In this document: one piece after another, positions 1 through 10,984 of the stretch
How the letters are laid out: each line of letters starts with the position of its first letter
Position numbering within the stretch: the stretch's first letter is position 1
NCBI RefSeq assembly: GCF_947242115.1
Contig: NC_074715.1
Span: forward strand, 32,749,086 to 32,813,085
DNA: 64,000 nucleotides
Direction of reading: 5' to 3'
DNA from: Biomphalaria glabrata
Lineage: Eukaryota; Mollusca; Gastropoda; Planorbidae
Notes under the pieces: generated by a model
Databases searched by the model: none
What the model was told of the DNA's origin: nothing
Seen by the model: only the letters and a program-made list of their open reading frames with translations
Position numbers and translations under genes: made by a program

Positions 1-722
1 GCTACGATCACATCCTCTCTAGGGGGAACTTATAGGATGCTACGATCACATCCTCTCTTGGGGAACTTGTCGGATGCTACGATCACATCCTCTCTAGGGG
101 AACTTGTCGGATGCTACGATCACATCCTCTCTAGGGGAACTTGTCGGATGCTACGATCACATCCTCTCTAGGGGAACTTGTCGGATGCTACGATCACATC
201 CTCTCTAGGGGAACTTGTCGGATGCTACGATCACATCCTCTCTAGGGGAACTTGTCGGATGCTACGATCACATCCTCTCTAGGGGAACTTGTCGGATGCT
301 ACGATCACATCCTCTCTAGGGGAACTTGTCGGATGCTACGATCACATCCTCTCTAGGGGGACTTGTCGGATGCTACGATCACATCCTCTCTAGGGGAACT
401 TGTCGGATGCTACGATCACATCCTCCTCTCTAGGGGAACTTGTCGGATGCTACGATCACATCTTCTCTAGGGGAACTTGTCGGATGCTACGATCACATCC
501 TCTCTAGGGGAACTTGTCGGATGCTACGATCACATCCTCCTCTCTAGGGGGACTTGTCGGATGCTACGATCACATCCTCTCTAGGGGAACTTGTCGGATG
601 CTACGATCACATCCTCTCTAGGGGAACTTGTCGGATGCTACGATCACATCCTCTCTAGGGGAACTTGTCGGATGCTACGATCACATCCTCTCTAGGGGAA
701 CTTGTCGGATGCTACGATCACG
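1..722. repeat. 37-bp satellite array (about 19 copies), open at left edge
   Basis: Near-perfect head-to-tail copies of a 37-bp unit containing GCTACGATCACATCC and TAGGGGAACTTGTCGG. Two units carry an extra CTC, making 40 bp, and a few have single substitutions (GGGGG for GGGGA, TCTTC for TCCTC). The array runs off the left edge of the window, so its true length is unknown. It ends abruptly in the middle of a unit near 722. No reading frame stays open. High unit identity suggests recent amplification. Confidence 0.97.
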
Positions 723-859
723 TTCAAGATATAGGGGAAAACCTTTGTTGAACAAGGGTGGCTGTGTGGGACAGGGGAATCAACTCTAACCCACTATCTG
801 AAGAACAACTTTTTTCAATACTTTGCTCCAAGTCAAAAACATACCCATTAGGATTAGAT

Positions 860-1517
860 CAGTGATGCTCATCCTATTTCGACCTGCGGGCCATTTTAAC
901 TTTCGACACGCGTTTCGCGGGCCACATCAACAAAAAGGTAAAAAAAAACAAAAATGAAACCAAAATTCACCTGAAACGATTTAAAACTATTGGATCTAGT
1001 ACTTACATTAATTTATTGGGATATTTATTGGGGCATTTTTTACGCATCTAAAAATACCTTCATTTCTCTACTTAAAATGTGAGCAACATTTTAGTTAACT
1101 TTATCACCAACTTATTTTCTTGTCTCTTTTTGGTAAATATTCCCATCGACCCTCAAACCAAGAGGGCCTTCATATTTGTTTTATATTGCCGCTGTATATG
1201 TTGTTGTTTCTGAAACAGTCAGACTTTCTATACAAAACAATTATGTTGACTTATGTTCCTCAAAAAGATCCATTCACTTTTTCTGGTAGACTCTACATTC
1301 AGAGTTCCATTCCATAAACTCATAAACGCACACTCGTTAAACGTCATGGTACCAATCCATCAGAGTAAAGTGAGGGCCCTAACGAAGATAAAGATACATT
1401 TTCAACTTTTTTGAAGGAAGGAGGATTTTCTATTTTTTGTGCCGACTTTTCGGCGGGCCGGATAGAACCACGTCGCGGGCCGGTTCTGGCCCGCGGGCCG
1501 TACTTTGGGCATCACTG
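860..1517. mobile_element. hAT-type non-autonomous DNA transposon (MITE), about 658 bp
   Basis: Both ends carry the inverted terminal repeat CAGTGATGCYCA, followed on each side by a GC-rich stretch with TGCGGGCCA / CCGCGGGCC. An exact 8-bp direct duplication, GATTAGAT, flanks the element at 852-859 and 1518-1525. CAGTG ends plus an 8-bp duplication are hallmarks of the hAT superfamily. The inside is AT-rich. A 65-codon open frame at 1120-1317 shows no transposase features, so the copy depends on a transposase supplied elsewhere. The perfect duplication implies a fairly recent insertion. Confidence 0.9.
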
Positions 1518-2271
1518 GATTAGATCATTAGACCAATGATTTAAAAATTATTCTTGACGACCTTGACACTCACATATGTAAATATTTATTCTACGATTTT
1601 TAAAGACAATTCAACAGATCTTACGTTTAAACAAAACACGTTTTCGCGAACTTCTTAATGTAGTAGTTAAGTATAAAACTGACAGATCGAGCCTATTGCC
1701 CAAATGACTAGAATATCCCATTCAACTTATAGTTAATGTAGTTCAAAAATAAAACATACGTATTTTATTCCTGCTGCAAATAGTTTAGTTTTTCATAGGG
1801 AAAACCTTGACCCTTTCAAAAGCGTCAACAAAAGGTCGCTGGGATTTCAAATCTGACACGTAAGTATTTCATACAGGCAAGTCAGCCTAAATGAGTCTTT
1901 CAAACACAAAGTAGTCCAGCGAGTTTATTAGACCACGTGAGAATCGGTCAGAATGTGTGTTCTAATGCTATCTGGTGGCCAAGATTATCTTCTTCCTTTA
2001 TCTGCCTTCACATTTGGACGACATTTCCTATATTATTTTTTATGGCATCATCATACGCAGTGAGCTCCCCTCATTAGTCCACAACTTGTAGAGTGATCTC
2101 CTCTCTTAGCCTTTATCAGTTCCTAGGGAGACAGGTTTCGTTTTGAGTACTTGGCTCCCCTCTCACACCCACGCCTTTGATAGTCATAAATCAAGAAAGT
2201 TTCACATTTGACTTTTTTAGTGAGTTGACTTGTAAAAAAGCACTCAAGTCATATTTCTGATAAATACATGC

Positions 2272-2272
<1 letters not shown>
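1518..2272. other. Intergenic, no gene seen
   Basis: AT-rich single-copy-looking DNA between the hAT element and the composite microsatellite. No long open frame, exon-like segment or tRNA was recognised on either strand. Confidence 0.6.
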
Positions 2273-2328
<56 letters not shown>

Positions 2329-2334
2329 TGAGAT

Positions 2335-2384
<50 letters not shown>

Positions 2385-2385
2385 T
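2273..2385. repeat. Composite microsatellite (TA)n-(GA)n-(GATA)n
   Basis: A TA tract passes into GA dinucleotides and then into about a dozen GATA tetranucleotides without interruption. The three related motifs in series suggest stepwise slippage from one seed. Confidence 0.97.
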
Positions 2386-3198
2386 TGTGTGACTAATTAT
2401 ATAATAGGTTACTTCATGTTAAAACATAGTTCCAGACAGCTCCTGTACATTTGTCTATTTTATTTTACTCTTCTTCTGACTCTTCTATGGGATAGGTGAT
2501 AAACCTAAGACATCAAATCGATACATTTCCAAAGTTTTGTGTATAAGGCATCGTAAAACTAAATCGCTCACTCAGAAACTATTAAGTTTAGTTTTACATA
2601 CGTCTGCGAGTAAAAGGTGAGTAAAAAAATCTTGTGGTTTTGTCAGTTAAAACCCAGGAATGTGTTGCCACAATAAAAAAAAAAAAGATTTTATTTCAAT
2701 TTTTTTTAAAATTATCTTTATGCATTTTTAACGTGTCGACAGGTTCTCAAACGGTAAAATTCTTAAGCACACCAAACTTAGTTTTTAATTAGCTTTGAAT
2801 TTAGAGTCTCTAAATTTCCATCTAGAAATCATTTCAACTGTTAATCTGTCAAAAACAATTACAATATTTTAGTGTAGGTCATGATTATTATTGTTATGAT
2901 TTTAGTTATTGTTATTTGAATTTCATCTTTCCGTAGTATCTCATGTTTTAATGTGCGAAAATAAAGGTTGATTTCTAAAGTAATGAGTCTAGACTACATG
3001 ACTAGGCCAGACCCGTTATTTATACGTTTCTTTTGTCTAGTTCCCATGTGTAAAAGGAATCGTTAGTGTTATGTTTTAAATTTCCTGTTTACGTCAGTGG
3101 TGAAAATATAATCTATGACAGTGGTGGCAGTTATCAAATTGTGATACGTGCACAATTAAACTCACAGCCCTGATGTACTGGATAGTGGATAAGTACAT
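2386..3198. other. Intergenic, no gene seen
   Basis: AT-rich DNA with homopolymer A and T runs near 2668-2710. No coding or RNA gene signal was recognised. Confidence 0.55.
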
Positions 3199-4887
3199 GC
3201 TGTCTGGCGGACGTATTGTGTCAGCTGTTTGGCTATTTGTAGTGCAGTCTGGAGGTCGTATTTTGTCCTTTTTATGGCTATTTGTAGCGCAGTCTGGTGG
3301 TCCTATTTTGTCATTTTTATGGCTATTTGTAGTGCAGTCTGGAGGTCGTATTTTGTCATTTTTATGGCTATTTGTAGCGCAGTCTGGTGGTCGTATTTTG
3401 TCATTTTTATGGCTATTTGTAGCGCAGTCTGGTGGTCGTATTTTGTCATTTTTATGGCTATTTGTAGCGCAGTCTGGTGGTCGTATTTTGTCATTTTTAT
3501 GGCTATTTGTAGCGCAGTCTGGTGGTCGTATTTTGTCATTTTTATGGCTATTTGTAGCGCAGTCTGGAGGTCGTATTTTGTCATTTTTATGGCTATTTGT
3601 AGCGCAGCCTGGAGGTCGTATTTTGTCATTTTTATGGTTATTTGTAGCGCAGTCTGGTGGTCCTATTTTGTCAGTTTTATGGCTATTTGTAGCGCAGTCT
3701 GGTGGTCGTATTTTGTCATTTTTATGGCTATTTGTAGCGCAGTCTGGTGGTCGTATTTTGTCATTTTTATGGCTATTTGTAACGCAGTCTGGTGGTCGTA
3801 TTTTGTCATTTTTATGGCTATTTGTAGCGCAGTCTGGTGGTCGTATTTTGTCATTTTTATGGCTATTTGTAGCGCAGCCTGGAGGTCGTATTTTGTCATT
3901 TTTATGGTTATTTGTAGCGCAGTCTGGTGGTCGTATTTTGTCATTTTTATGGCTATTTGTAGCGCAGTCTGGAGGTCGTATTTTGTCATTTTTATGGCTA
4001 TTTGTAGCGCAGTCTGGTGGTCGTATTTTGTCATTTTTATGGCTATTTGTAGCGCAGTCTGGTGGTCCTATTTTGTCATTTTTATGGCTATTTGTAGTGC
4101 AGTCTGGTGGTCCTATTTTGTCATTTTTATGGCTATTTGTAGCGCAGTCTGGTGGTCGTATTTTGTCATTTTTATGGCTATTTGTAACGCAGTCTGGTGG
4201 TCGTATTTTGTCATATTTATGGTTATTTGTAGTGCAGTCTGGTGGTCCTATTTTGTCAGTTTTATGGCTATTTGTAGCGCAGTCTGGTGGTCGTATTTTG
4301 TCATTTTTATGGCTATTTGTAGCGCAGTCTGGTGGTCGTATTTTGTCATTTTTATGGCTATTTGTAACGCAGTCTGGTGGTCGTATTTTGTCATTTTTAT
4401 GGCTATTTGTAGCGCAGTCTGGTGGTCGTATTTTGTCATTTTTATGGCTATTTGTAGCGCAGCCTGGAGGTCGTATTTTGTCATTTTTATGGTTATTTGT
4501 AGCGCAGTCTGGTGGTCGTATTTTGTCATTTTTATGGCTATTTGTAGCGCAGTCTGGAGGTCGTATTTTGTCATTTTTATGGCTATTTGTAGCGCAGTCT
4601 GGTGGTCGTATTTTGTCATTTTTATGGCTATTTGTAGCGCAGTCTGGTGGTCGTATTTTGTCATTTTTATGGCTATTTGTAGCGCAGTCTGGAGGTCGTA
4701 TTTTGTCATTTTTATGGCTATTTGTAGCGCAGTCTGGTGGTCGTATTTTGTCATTTTTATGGCTATTTGTAGCGCAGTCTGGTGGTCGTATTTTGTCATT
4801 TTTATGGCTATTTGTAGCGCAGTCTGGTGGTCGTATTTTGTCATTTTTATGGCTATTTGTAGCGCAGTCTGGTGGTCGTATTTTGTC
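3199..4887. repeat. 45-bp minisatellite array, about 37 copies
   Basis: The unit is 45 bp, containing GGCTATTTGTAGCGCAGTC and GGTCGTATTTTGTCA. Because 45 is divisible by three and the unit lacks stops in several frames, two plus-strand frames stay open for more than 550 codons (repeating WLFVAQSGGRILSFL or AVWWSYFVIFMAICS). Minus-strand frames (repeating MTKYDHQTALQIAIK) are open too. This is a by-product of the period and not evidence of a protein. Variant units recur in the same order: the TCAGTTTTAT variant at 3671 reappears at 4256, exactly 13 units (585 bp) later, which indicates a block duplication inside the array. Confidence 0.97.
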
Positions 4888-5289
4888 TAGTCTAGTGGAC
4901 AGTATAGATCTATTTTAAACACCGATTAACTTAAAGGAAATTTCTAAGCATATGAAAACAAGTTTTTAGTTCGTAAAATTTAGAAAATAGAGACAATTTT
5001 GACAATTGAGTTATTTTTTTTATGAATCGGATGAAAGACCTCTAAAAGTGAAAGACCTCTAAAATTGAAAGACCTATAAAAGTGAAAGACCTCTAAAGTT
5101 GAAAGACCTCTAAAAGTGAAAGACCTCTAAGATTGAAATACCTTGTGGAACTAATGCTTCCCAATATATATAAATGATAATATTCAGATAAAGGAAATTA
5201 AAGGAAAACTTTTAAACAAATGTTGAATTCTAAATTAAATTTAATTACCCTTGACAATCCCCCCCCCCCTCCATTTTATCTGTAATGAT
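4888..5289. repeat. Spacer with short degenerate tandem repeat
   Basis: AT-rich spacer. From about 5030 to 5140 there are roughly six copies of a 17-18-bp motif, TGAAAGACCTCTAAAA, with small changes. A run of C occurs near 5260. No gene was recognised. Confidence 0.7.
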
Positions 5290-6095
5290 TAAACATTTTT
5301 GTGTTGTCTTTATCGTACAATGATGTGTAGTCAATCAATCTACTAACATCTCCACATTTTTGTGTTATCTATATCGTACAATGATGTGTAGTCAATCAAT
5401 CTACTAACATCTCCACATTTTTGTGTTGTCTATATCGTACAATGATGTGTAGTCAATCAATCTACTAACATCTCCACATTTTTGTGTTGTCTATATCGTA
5501 CAATGATGTGTAGTCAATCAATCTACTAACATCTCCACATTTTTGTGTTGTCTATATCGTACAATGATGTGTAGTCAATCAATCTACTAACATCTCCACA
5601 TTTTTGTGTTGTCTATATCGTACAATGATGTGTAGTCGATCAATCTACTAACATCTCCACATTTTTGTGTTGTCTATATCGTACAATGATGTGTAGTCAA
5701 TCAATCTACTAACATCTCCACATTTTTGTGTTGTCTATATCGTACAATGATGTGTAGTCGATCAATCTACTAACATCTCCACATTTTTGTGTTGTCTATA
5801 TCGTACAATGATGTGTAGTCAATCAATCTACTAACATCTCCACATTTTTGTGTTGTCTATATCGTACAATGATGTATAGTCAATCAATCTACTAACATCT
5901 CCACGTTTTTGTGTTGTCTATATCGTACAATGATGTGTAGTCAATCAATCTACTAACATCTCCACATTTTTGTGTTGTCTATATCGTACAATGATGTATA
6001 GTCAATCAATCTACTAACATCTCCACATTTTTGTGTTGTCTATATCGTACAATGATGTATAGTCAATCAATCTACTAACACTCCACGTTTTTGTT
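5290..6095. repeat. 61-bp minisatellite array, about 13 copies
   Basis: Head-to-tail 61-bp units containing TCTCCACATTTTTGTGTTG and TACAATGATGTGTAGTC. Variation is limited to a few sites (TGTAG/TATAG, CAATC/CGATC, CATTT/CGTTT) that reappear in several units, consistent with unequal exchange. The array starts and ends in mid-unit. Confidence 0.97.
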
Positions 6096-7074
6096 TCAAA
6101 TTGTGTGTCCTGCTGTTGGAGTCTTGTGCGACCTACTTACAGACTATCTAATGAGCAGTTAGGCCAGGTGCTGCTTCTTAATAAGAAGACTTAAGAGTCA
6201 GTAGCACTATTACATTGATGTACAGACGTAGTTGAAGTCACAGCATGACCCCGAACTTGACCAAACACAATAATTAACTGGAGATGGCCGTTTCCGTTCC
6301 AGTGCTAGAGTTGGGGCGGGCAGTAGGCCTAAGTAGCTGATGTTGTTACACATCCACTCTCTCTCTCTCATACACACTCAACACACACACAGTGCAGCCT
6401 GCTCTCGATGAAAAGTGACACAATACAGTTCTGAGGTTTGATCTGCAGCTCCGCCCACAAAAGTGTTTTCCGTATTTACTCACACCCATTATCTACAAAG
6501 ACACTTTTAGTGCACTCATGAAGAAATCAAAGAATGCATCCTTGTATTGCACTAAAGAAGAAAAAATCCATGCATCTTTGGCATAAATGTATAGGCTAAA
6601 TCTATGGCCTGACATCATAATCTTAATAAATATTCAATAGTTTAAATTAGAAAAAAAAACCTTTGCATGTATCTGTATCAAGTGCCTTCTTTGAGAAATA
6701 TTTCTTTTTCGCCTTTGCTATAGTACTGTCTATACACGTTTGATAACTAAAGAAGCGATCAAGAAATAAATCAATGAAAACAAGAAAGACATTAGAAAAA
6801 TTCCTTCTTATGAAAGACAATAGCTCGTACAATGCCATCATAGAAAGATATAATCCAATGATTTCAAAACAGGTACATAGCATACCAACTACGGGTATTG
6901 ATTTGTCTAACACTTTATAAATCTTTGAATTCTCTCAAATGTATTTATAATTTATCTCAGAGAATGACAAACTATGCGGTTCTAAAATCGCATTTACAAC
7001 AGACACGCATAAATTGCTAAACGAACCGCGGAGTAGGCCTAAACAGTGCATCGACTTTTGTAACCGTTCTCCAT
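6096..7074. other. Intergenic, no gene established
   Basis: Contains CT and CA dinucleotide runs at 6358-6392. A hydrophobic 88-codon open frame on the minus strand (6647-6913) has no recognised domain and no splice context. It is not called as a gene. Confidence 0.5.
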
Positions 7075-7257
7075 GGGACCACAAGGCACAAGTCTATCAC
7101 CCTGGTAAACCATAGAACCTAGAAGACCACAAGACACAAGTCTATCACCATGGTTAACCATAGAACCTAGAAGACCACAAGACACAAGTCTATCACCATG
7201 GTTAACCATAGAACCTAGAAGACCACAAGGCACACGTCAATCACCCTGGTAAACAAT
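7075..7257. repeat. 48-bp tandem repeat, about 3.8 copies
   Basis: Units contain ACCACAAGACACAAGTCTA followed by TCACCATGGTTAACCATAG. The period is divisible by three, which creates a spurious minus-strand open frame. Confidence 0.93.
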
Positions 7258-7308
7258 GGCCGTCCGTTCTTTGATATTTTCTTTTCAGCGCTTTCTCTGT
7301 CTACTTCT

Positions 7309-7720
7309 TCATTTTTTTCCCTGATACTGTTCCCTGCAGGAGGTCTTTGCGAGCTCTGAGGACCTGGCCATACAGTTCGTGAGGGGCTCAATTATCATTG
7401 TGATTCTGTTTCTAATTTCCTCAATAGTGGTGCGGATTTGTAGATGATACCTGGAATTCTTCAATAGCTTTTCTATTGCATGACTTGGATCTCTAGCTGT
7501 GCAATTATTCGCAAAGATTTCGCAAACATATAAGAATGTCGCCATGACCAAGGAGTACACGAGTCTGAGTTTAATGCCGAGGGCTATGCCTTTATTTACT
7601 ATTGTTTTGAACTTCGCGAGTGTTGCTGTGGACTGCGAATTTAGCAAGTAGTTCCGGTTTGGTTCCTTCGTCTTAAACGAGAGTTCCGAGGTATTTAAAA
7701 CTTTGGACACTTTTTCGTCT
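7309..7720 (-). mobile_element. LINE fragment (RTE-like reverse-transcriptase tail), decayed
   Basis: A minus-strand open frame of 133 codons resembles the region downstream of reverse transcriptase in endonuclease-type non-LTR elements: SLVMATFLYVCEIFANNCT (thumb-like, YxCE), then EEIRNRITMII and an RSSELAKTS stretch. Comparable segments in intact elements read YACESW...NEEVRNRI...SSGLAKTILQG. No reverse-transcriptase core (xADD) is present, so this is a 5'-truncated, diverged relic. It lies directly beside another LINE relic at 7815-8430 in the same orientation, possibly a nested or sequential insertion. The clade assignment is by eye. Confidence 0.6.
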
Positions 7721-7814
7721 CCACAATGATGTCCAGTTCAATCCTTGTTCGGTATTGGTGCGTTTTTTTCGGCATTGATTTGCTTACCACATGCTGTGGT
7801 TACTAATCTCTGTG

Positions 7815-8430
7815 TCATTTTACGTCTCGAGAGACGATCTTTTCCCTTTGCAATTTCTTGTGTGACTAAAGAGGCCAGTCCTTGATACACAGCTGCGATC
7901 GCAGGTTGGGCATATGTAATCACCAGGAGCCGTTGCATTTTCACCCTTCTTTCTGCTTCTGTTGTGCATGACATCTGCAATCCTTGACCCTTCCTTTATG
8001 CTCTCTCTCCATGTGGATCTATCCAGTGCCACCTCTTCCCAGCTGCTAGTGTCGATTTTGAAGAGCTTCATGTCGCGTTTACATACAACCGTATAACGTA
8101 AAAGTGGGCGACCAGCGGCTCTCCTGCCTTCTATTAGATCGCCATACAGAATGTCCTGTGGAAGTCGACCTACTGGCATTCTACGAACGTGGCCAAGCAA
8201 GCCAATGCGTCTGCTGCTGATAACAGAGTGGATGTCCTGGCACCCAGCTCTTCGGAGCACTTCCTCAATGGTTATCTTATCTCGCCACCTTATTTTAAAG
8301 ATTTGCCTTAGGCATCGGAGGTGGAAGACATTCAGCTTTTTTTCCTGCCATGTTTCACTTCAGTATAGCAAGGTGCTCAGCACACAGGTCCGGTAGACTA
8401 GGGCTTTAGTACTGTTAGTCAGCAATATGT
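7815..8430 (-). mobile_element. LINE-B fragment (3' end of ORF with C-terminal zinc finger)
   Basis: The minus-strand frame contains LLGHVRRMPVGRLPQDILYG, a GRPLLRYT segment and a terminal finger of the form CPTC...H-x4-C, ending in KRSSLET and a stop. Upstream, toward 8430, the same element continues in decayed frames (VLSTLLY, ETW, LNVFHLRCLRQIFKIRW). It matches the same family at 36815-37010 and 60815-61160. All three copies are 5'-truncated pieces of the last part of the reverse-transcriptase protein, as expected from incomplete target-primed reverse transcription. Confidence 0.8.
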
Positions 8431-9039
8431 TGTTACTAATAGGCCTTCAGAAATACGATGGCATCTAAAATACTTCGCTCACTCTAATGAAGAGAGTCGC
8501 CAGCTACGCTAGGGGGCGTTTCCAACATAAGTTAAATTTGTAAGAACTCATTAAAGCTGAAGTATTAGGCATCTGGCGGCAGTTCCGTGAATTAGGTCAC
8601 GAGATAACTGTCAAGTAACTAGGTCGTAAGTCATCAACAAAGAAAAAAAAACGGAACAGAAGTAACTAGGAAACAACGTGTTAGCCTATGTAGAACAAGC
8701 TTTCGGTAGCTTTCAATAACTGAAACTTGTGAATAAAAGCAAAACATTATAAGTATTATTATTGTTTTTACTATTATTATTATTATCACCACCATTATTA
8801 TTAATTGCATCAAAAAAGTTTGTCAGATTGAATCTAACTAGTAAGTTGTATTTATATCTTATTTATATAGGTCTGGTTTTCTTGGTCTCAACTCGATAGG
8901 ACAATGGAGGTATATTGCAGTGGGGAAAGAATGCAGATATTTATCATGATAATACTTAATAATTACATGGTAATCAATCTAATGTATACATTATTTAATT
9001 GTTGACAAGTACATGTAGGGGCGTAGCTAGGAATTTGCC
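8431..9039. other. Intergenic, no gene seen
   Basis: AT-rich DNA including an interrupted TTA/ATT trinucleotide run near 8755-8805. No exon or RNA gene was recognised. Confidence 0.55.
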
Positions 9040-9265
9040 ATCATTTGGGGGCCCGGGGGGCTTGACCTCTGTGGGGGCCCATGCATTTTGCGTAATATTT
9101 TTATAATTCAAGAAAAGAAAAAAGTAGCCGTTGCATCAGAACTTAAAATGGTCTAAAATAGTGTGATGTCGGATTCTCACTATCTTTTCTAGTTTACGAG
9201 ATCTAAACGGGACAGACGGACAGACAGGCCACACACAACTATTTCGGGGAGACGCTAAAAAACAA
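9040..9265 (-). repeat. Dispersed repeat (CTGTCCGTCTGTCCCG family), minus copy
   Basis: Reverse-oriented relative of the copies at 29863-30060 and 30961-31150. Shared landmarks, read on the minus strand, are AGACGC near the start, CTGTCTGTCCGTCTGTCCCG, TTTAGATCTCGTAAACTAGAA, and CTGATGCAACGGCTACTTTT. Its ends are blurred and no target duplication was identified. The class is unknown, probably a non-autonomous element. Confidence 0.7.
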
Positions 9266-9439
9266 AGCTTACATTAGTGTATCAATTAGTTTGGATCAGT
9301 CATGTAATTAAATGTGTAATAGATCTAGACTAGATTATTGTTTGTATTTCATGATTATGTTTACTAAGCCTCAAACGACAATTTATAAGGGGACTAATTC
9401 AGCTTCAGTCAAGTAAAATTTCTTTCCCTTGATCGAGAT

Positions 9440-9640
9440 ACCAAACAAAAAAAAATTATTACCAATAGTTAATTAACTAATTGGTTATTTTTTAAATTGA
9501 TTTTTGTGTTGTCGGTTAAAAGAAATAATTGTGCAAAATTTCAGCTTGATTCGAGATTGGCTGTCGGAGAAATAACGTGTACAAACTTTTGATCAGAGAG
9601 ACAGACAAACAGAGTGAGTTAATATACCCCAGTTTCTCTT
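9440..9640. repeat. AT-rich dispersed repeat (TTAATTAACTAATTGGTT family)
   Basis: Contains TTAATTAACTAATTGGTT, then AGCTTGATTCGAGATTGG and GAGAAATAACGTGTACAAA, ending near an AGAGACAGACAAACAGAG stretch. Related copies lie at 12175-12330, 12405-12520, 19200-19310 (reverse) and 63094-63272 (reverse). No coding potential. Probably a non-autonomous mobile element of unknown class. Confidence 0.65.
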
Positions 9641-10890
9641 TGACACTACATGTAATATTTACAACAGTAAGTTACATTTTGTTCAACGATTTCATTGCCA
9701 CAGGAATACAAAGGGCTCTTGTATCTATTTACTTTTTGTGATCGGTGTCTTACATCTTCTTTGTAATGATATAATGTTCAAATGCTGGTAAATTGAAATG
9801 CAATAAGTCATTTTGTTTAAATTGTCATAAGCGCAAAGTGCTAGTATCATTCAAGTCTGAGTGATTTGTTCGAACCAGACAATGATTTTGTAAAACTTTG
9901 AATTGAAAATAATATTGTCATCTTTTTATATCAACAACTTATCCAAGTCATTTCTGAACTGCGGGAGTCAGTCTGTGTGTCTATAAAAAAGGAGTGCAGA
10001 AGAAGGTGTCAATTAAATGTGTGTACAAGAAACTTATTGCGTAGCTCATTCTCACACACACAGCCAAATGTCCACGTGATACACTTTATTGCCAATTTGT
10101 TTTTCCTTGGCGCTTTAAAGATTGTTAGCCGTTTGTTTTGTTGCCTGATTGGATTGTGAAATAGAAGCTGCTACAATCTCACTCATTTCTATTCCAGTGC
10201 CAGATTCTCGCGAAAAAGGAAAGATTGTGTCACACCCAAAATATATTTTTAAATTTTGGCCAAAATCCCACTTTTGGGGTTTGTTAATTTCACAATTTAC
10301 TGATATAAGATTCGATGTTTAGGACTACTTAGCAGACTTGAGAAATCTAAGCTGTTTGTTTTGTTCAGCAGAACTCTGGTCATTTTGAAACCCAGAAAAT
10401 AGATTACAGCCCAGTAGCAGATAGTTAGATAGATGATAAAGAATGAAACTCAGCTGTAGGATAAAGGAATGTAACTAAGGGAAAGAACCGAGATGAGATT
10501 CTGGTCAGTGGAATTGGATTTTTAAATTAAGAAATCTAAAAGAAAATCTCAAATCAATAGACAAAAATTTCTTTGTTTTTATCTCCATACAAATAATATT
10601 TATTAGACATTTCCAGGGCAGGATCTGTCTATAGGCAACACTAGCCATAACTTAGGGCCCCAAAGAAATATTTACCACTGACATATATCTGGGCTTATAA
10701 CGGGCCTCAAATATTAAATGGCTTAGGGTTTTTGAGTCTACATACAGCACTAGACATAACATCCAAAGTATCCCCACTATTATTATTTCAGCAACATAAT
10801 TACAAATATCTAATTGTCTTCTTTACAGAGTCCGCCATTGCGGAGATTGATCTCACTTGCGTTTATGAAATTCTTAAATTGTACACTTAC
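9641..10890. other. Intergenic, no gene established
   Basis: AT-rich DNA downstream (in minus orientation) of the signal-peptide exon at 10891-10984. If that exon belongs to a real gene, later exons should lie here or further left. I searched by eye for exon-like stretches with flanking splice signals and found none that I could support. Confidence 0.45.
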
Positions 10891-10984
10891 CTGGTGTGGC
10901 CAGGGGAGATGACTGCAACAAACAGGAAAACAAGAAGATAGCCAGAAACATAATGGTCATTCCATACAATGCTGGACTGATCAT
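10891..10984 (-). CDS. Candidate first coding exon of a secreted protein (signal peptide), rest of gene not found
   Basis: On the minus strand an ATG at 10984 opens a 31-codon frame beginning MISPALYGMTIMFLAIFL and continuing FSCLLQSSPLATP, followed at once by a consensus donor, CCAG|GTAAGTG. The exon ends in phase 1. The sequence has the layout of a signal peptide: a short polar start, a hydrophobic core of about 15 residues, and small residues before a likely cleavage site. Neuropeptide and other secreted precursors often have such a short first coding exon. No downstream exon could be identified, so the product is unknown. A chance frame with a chance donor remains possible. Confidence 0.45.

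Noticed and set aside
1-722. CRISPR-like array
   Set aside because: The units are contiguous with no unique spacers, and the genome is clearly animal.
3173-4918. Open frame of 581 codons (15-residue repeats) as a protein-coding gene
   Set aside because: It coincides with a 45-bp minisatellite. Another plus frame and minus frames are equally open, codon changes are spread evenly, and the frame follows the array borders.
5290-6095. CRISPR-like array or clustered RNA genes
   Set aside because: Plain 61-bp tandem repeats without spacers, promoters or fold.
6647-6913. 88-codon hydrophobic minus frame
   Set aside because: No recognised family, no promoter or splice context, and composition expected from AT-rich DNA.
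7039-7233. 64-codon minus frame with CGLLGSMVNHGDRLVS repeats
   Set aside because: Coincides with the 48-bp tandem repeat; no other support.
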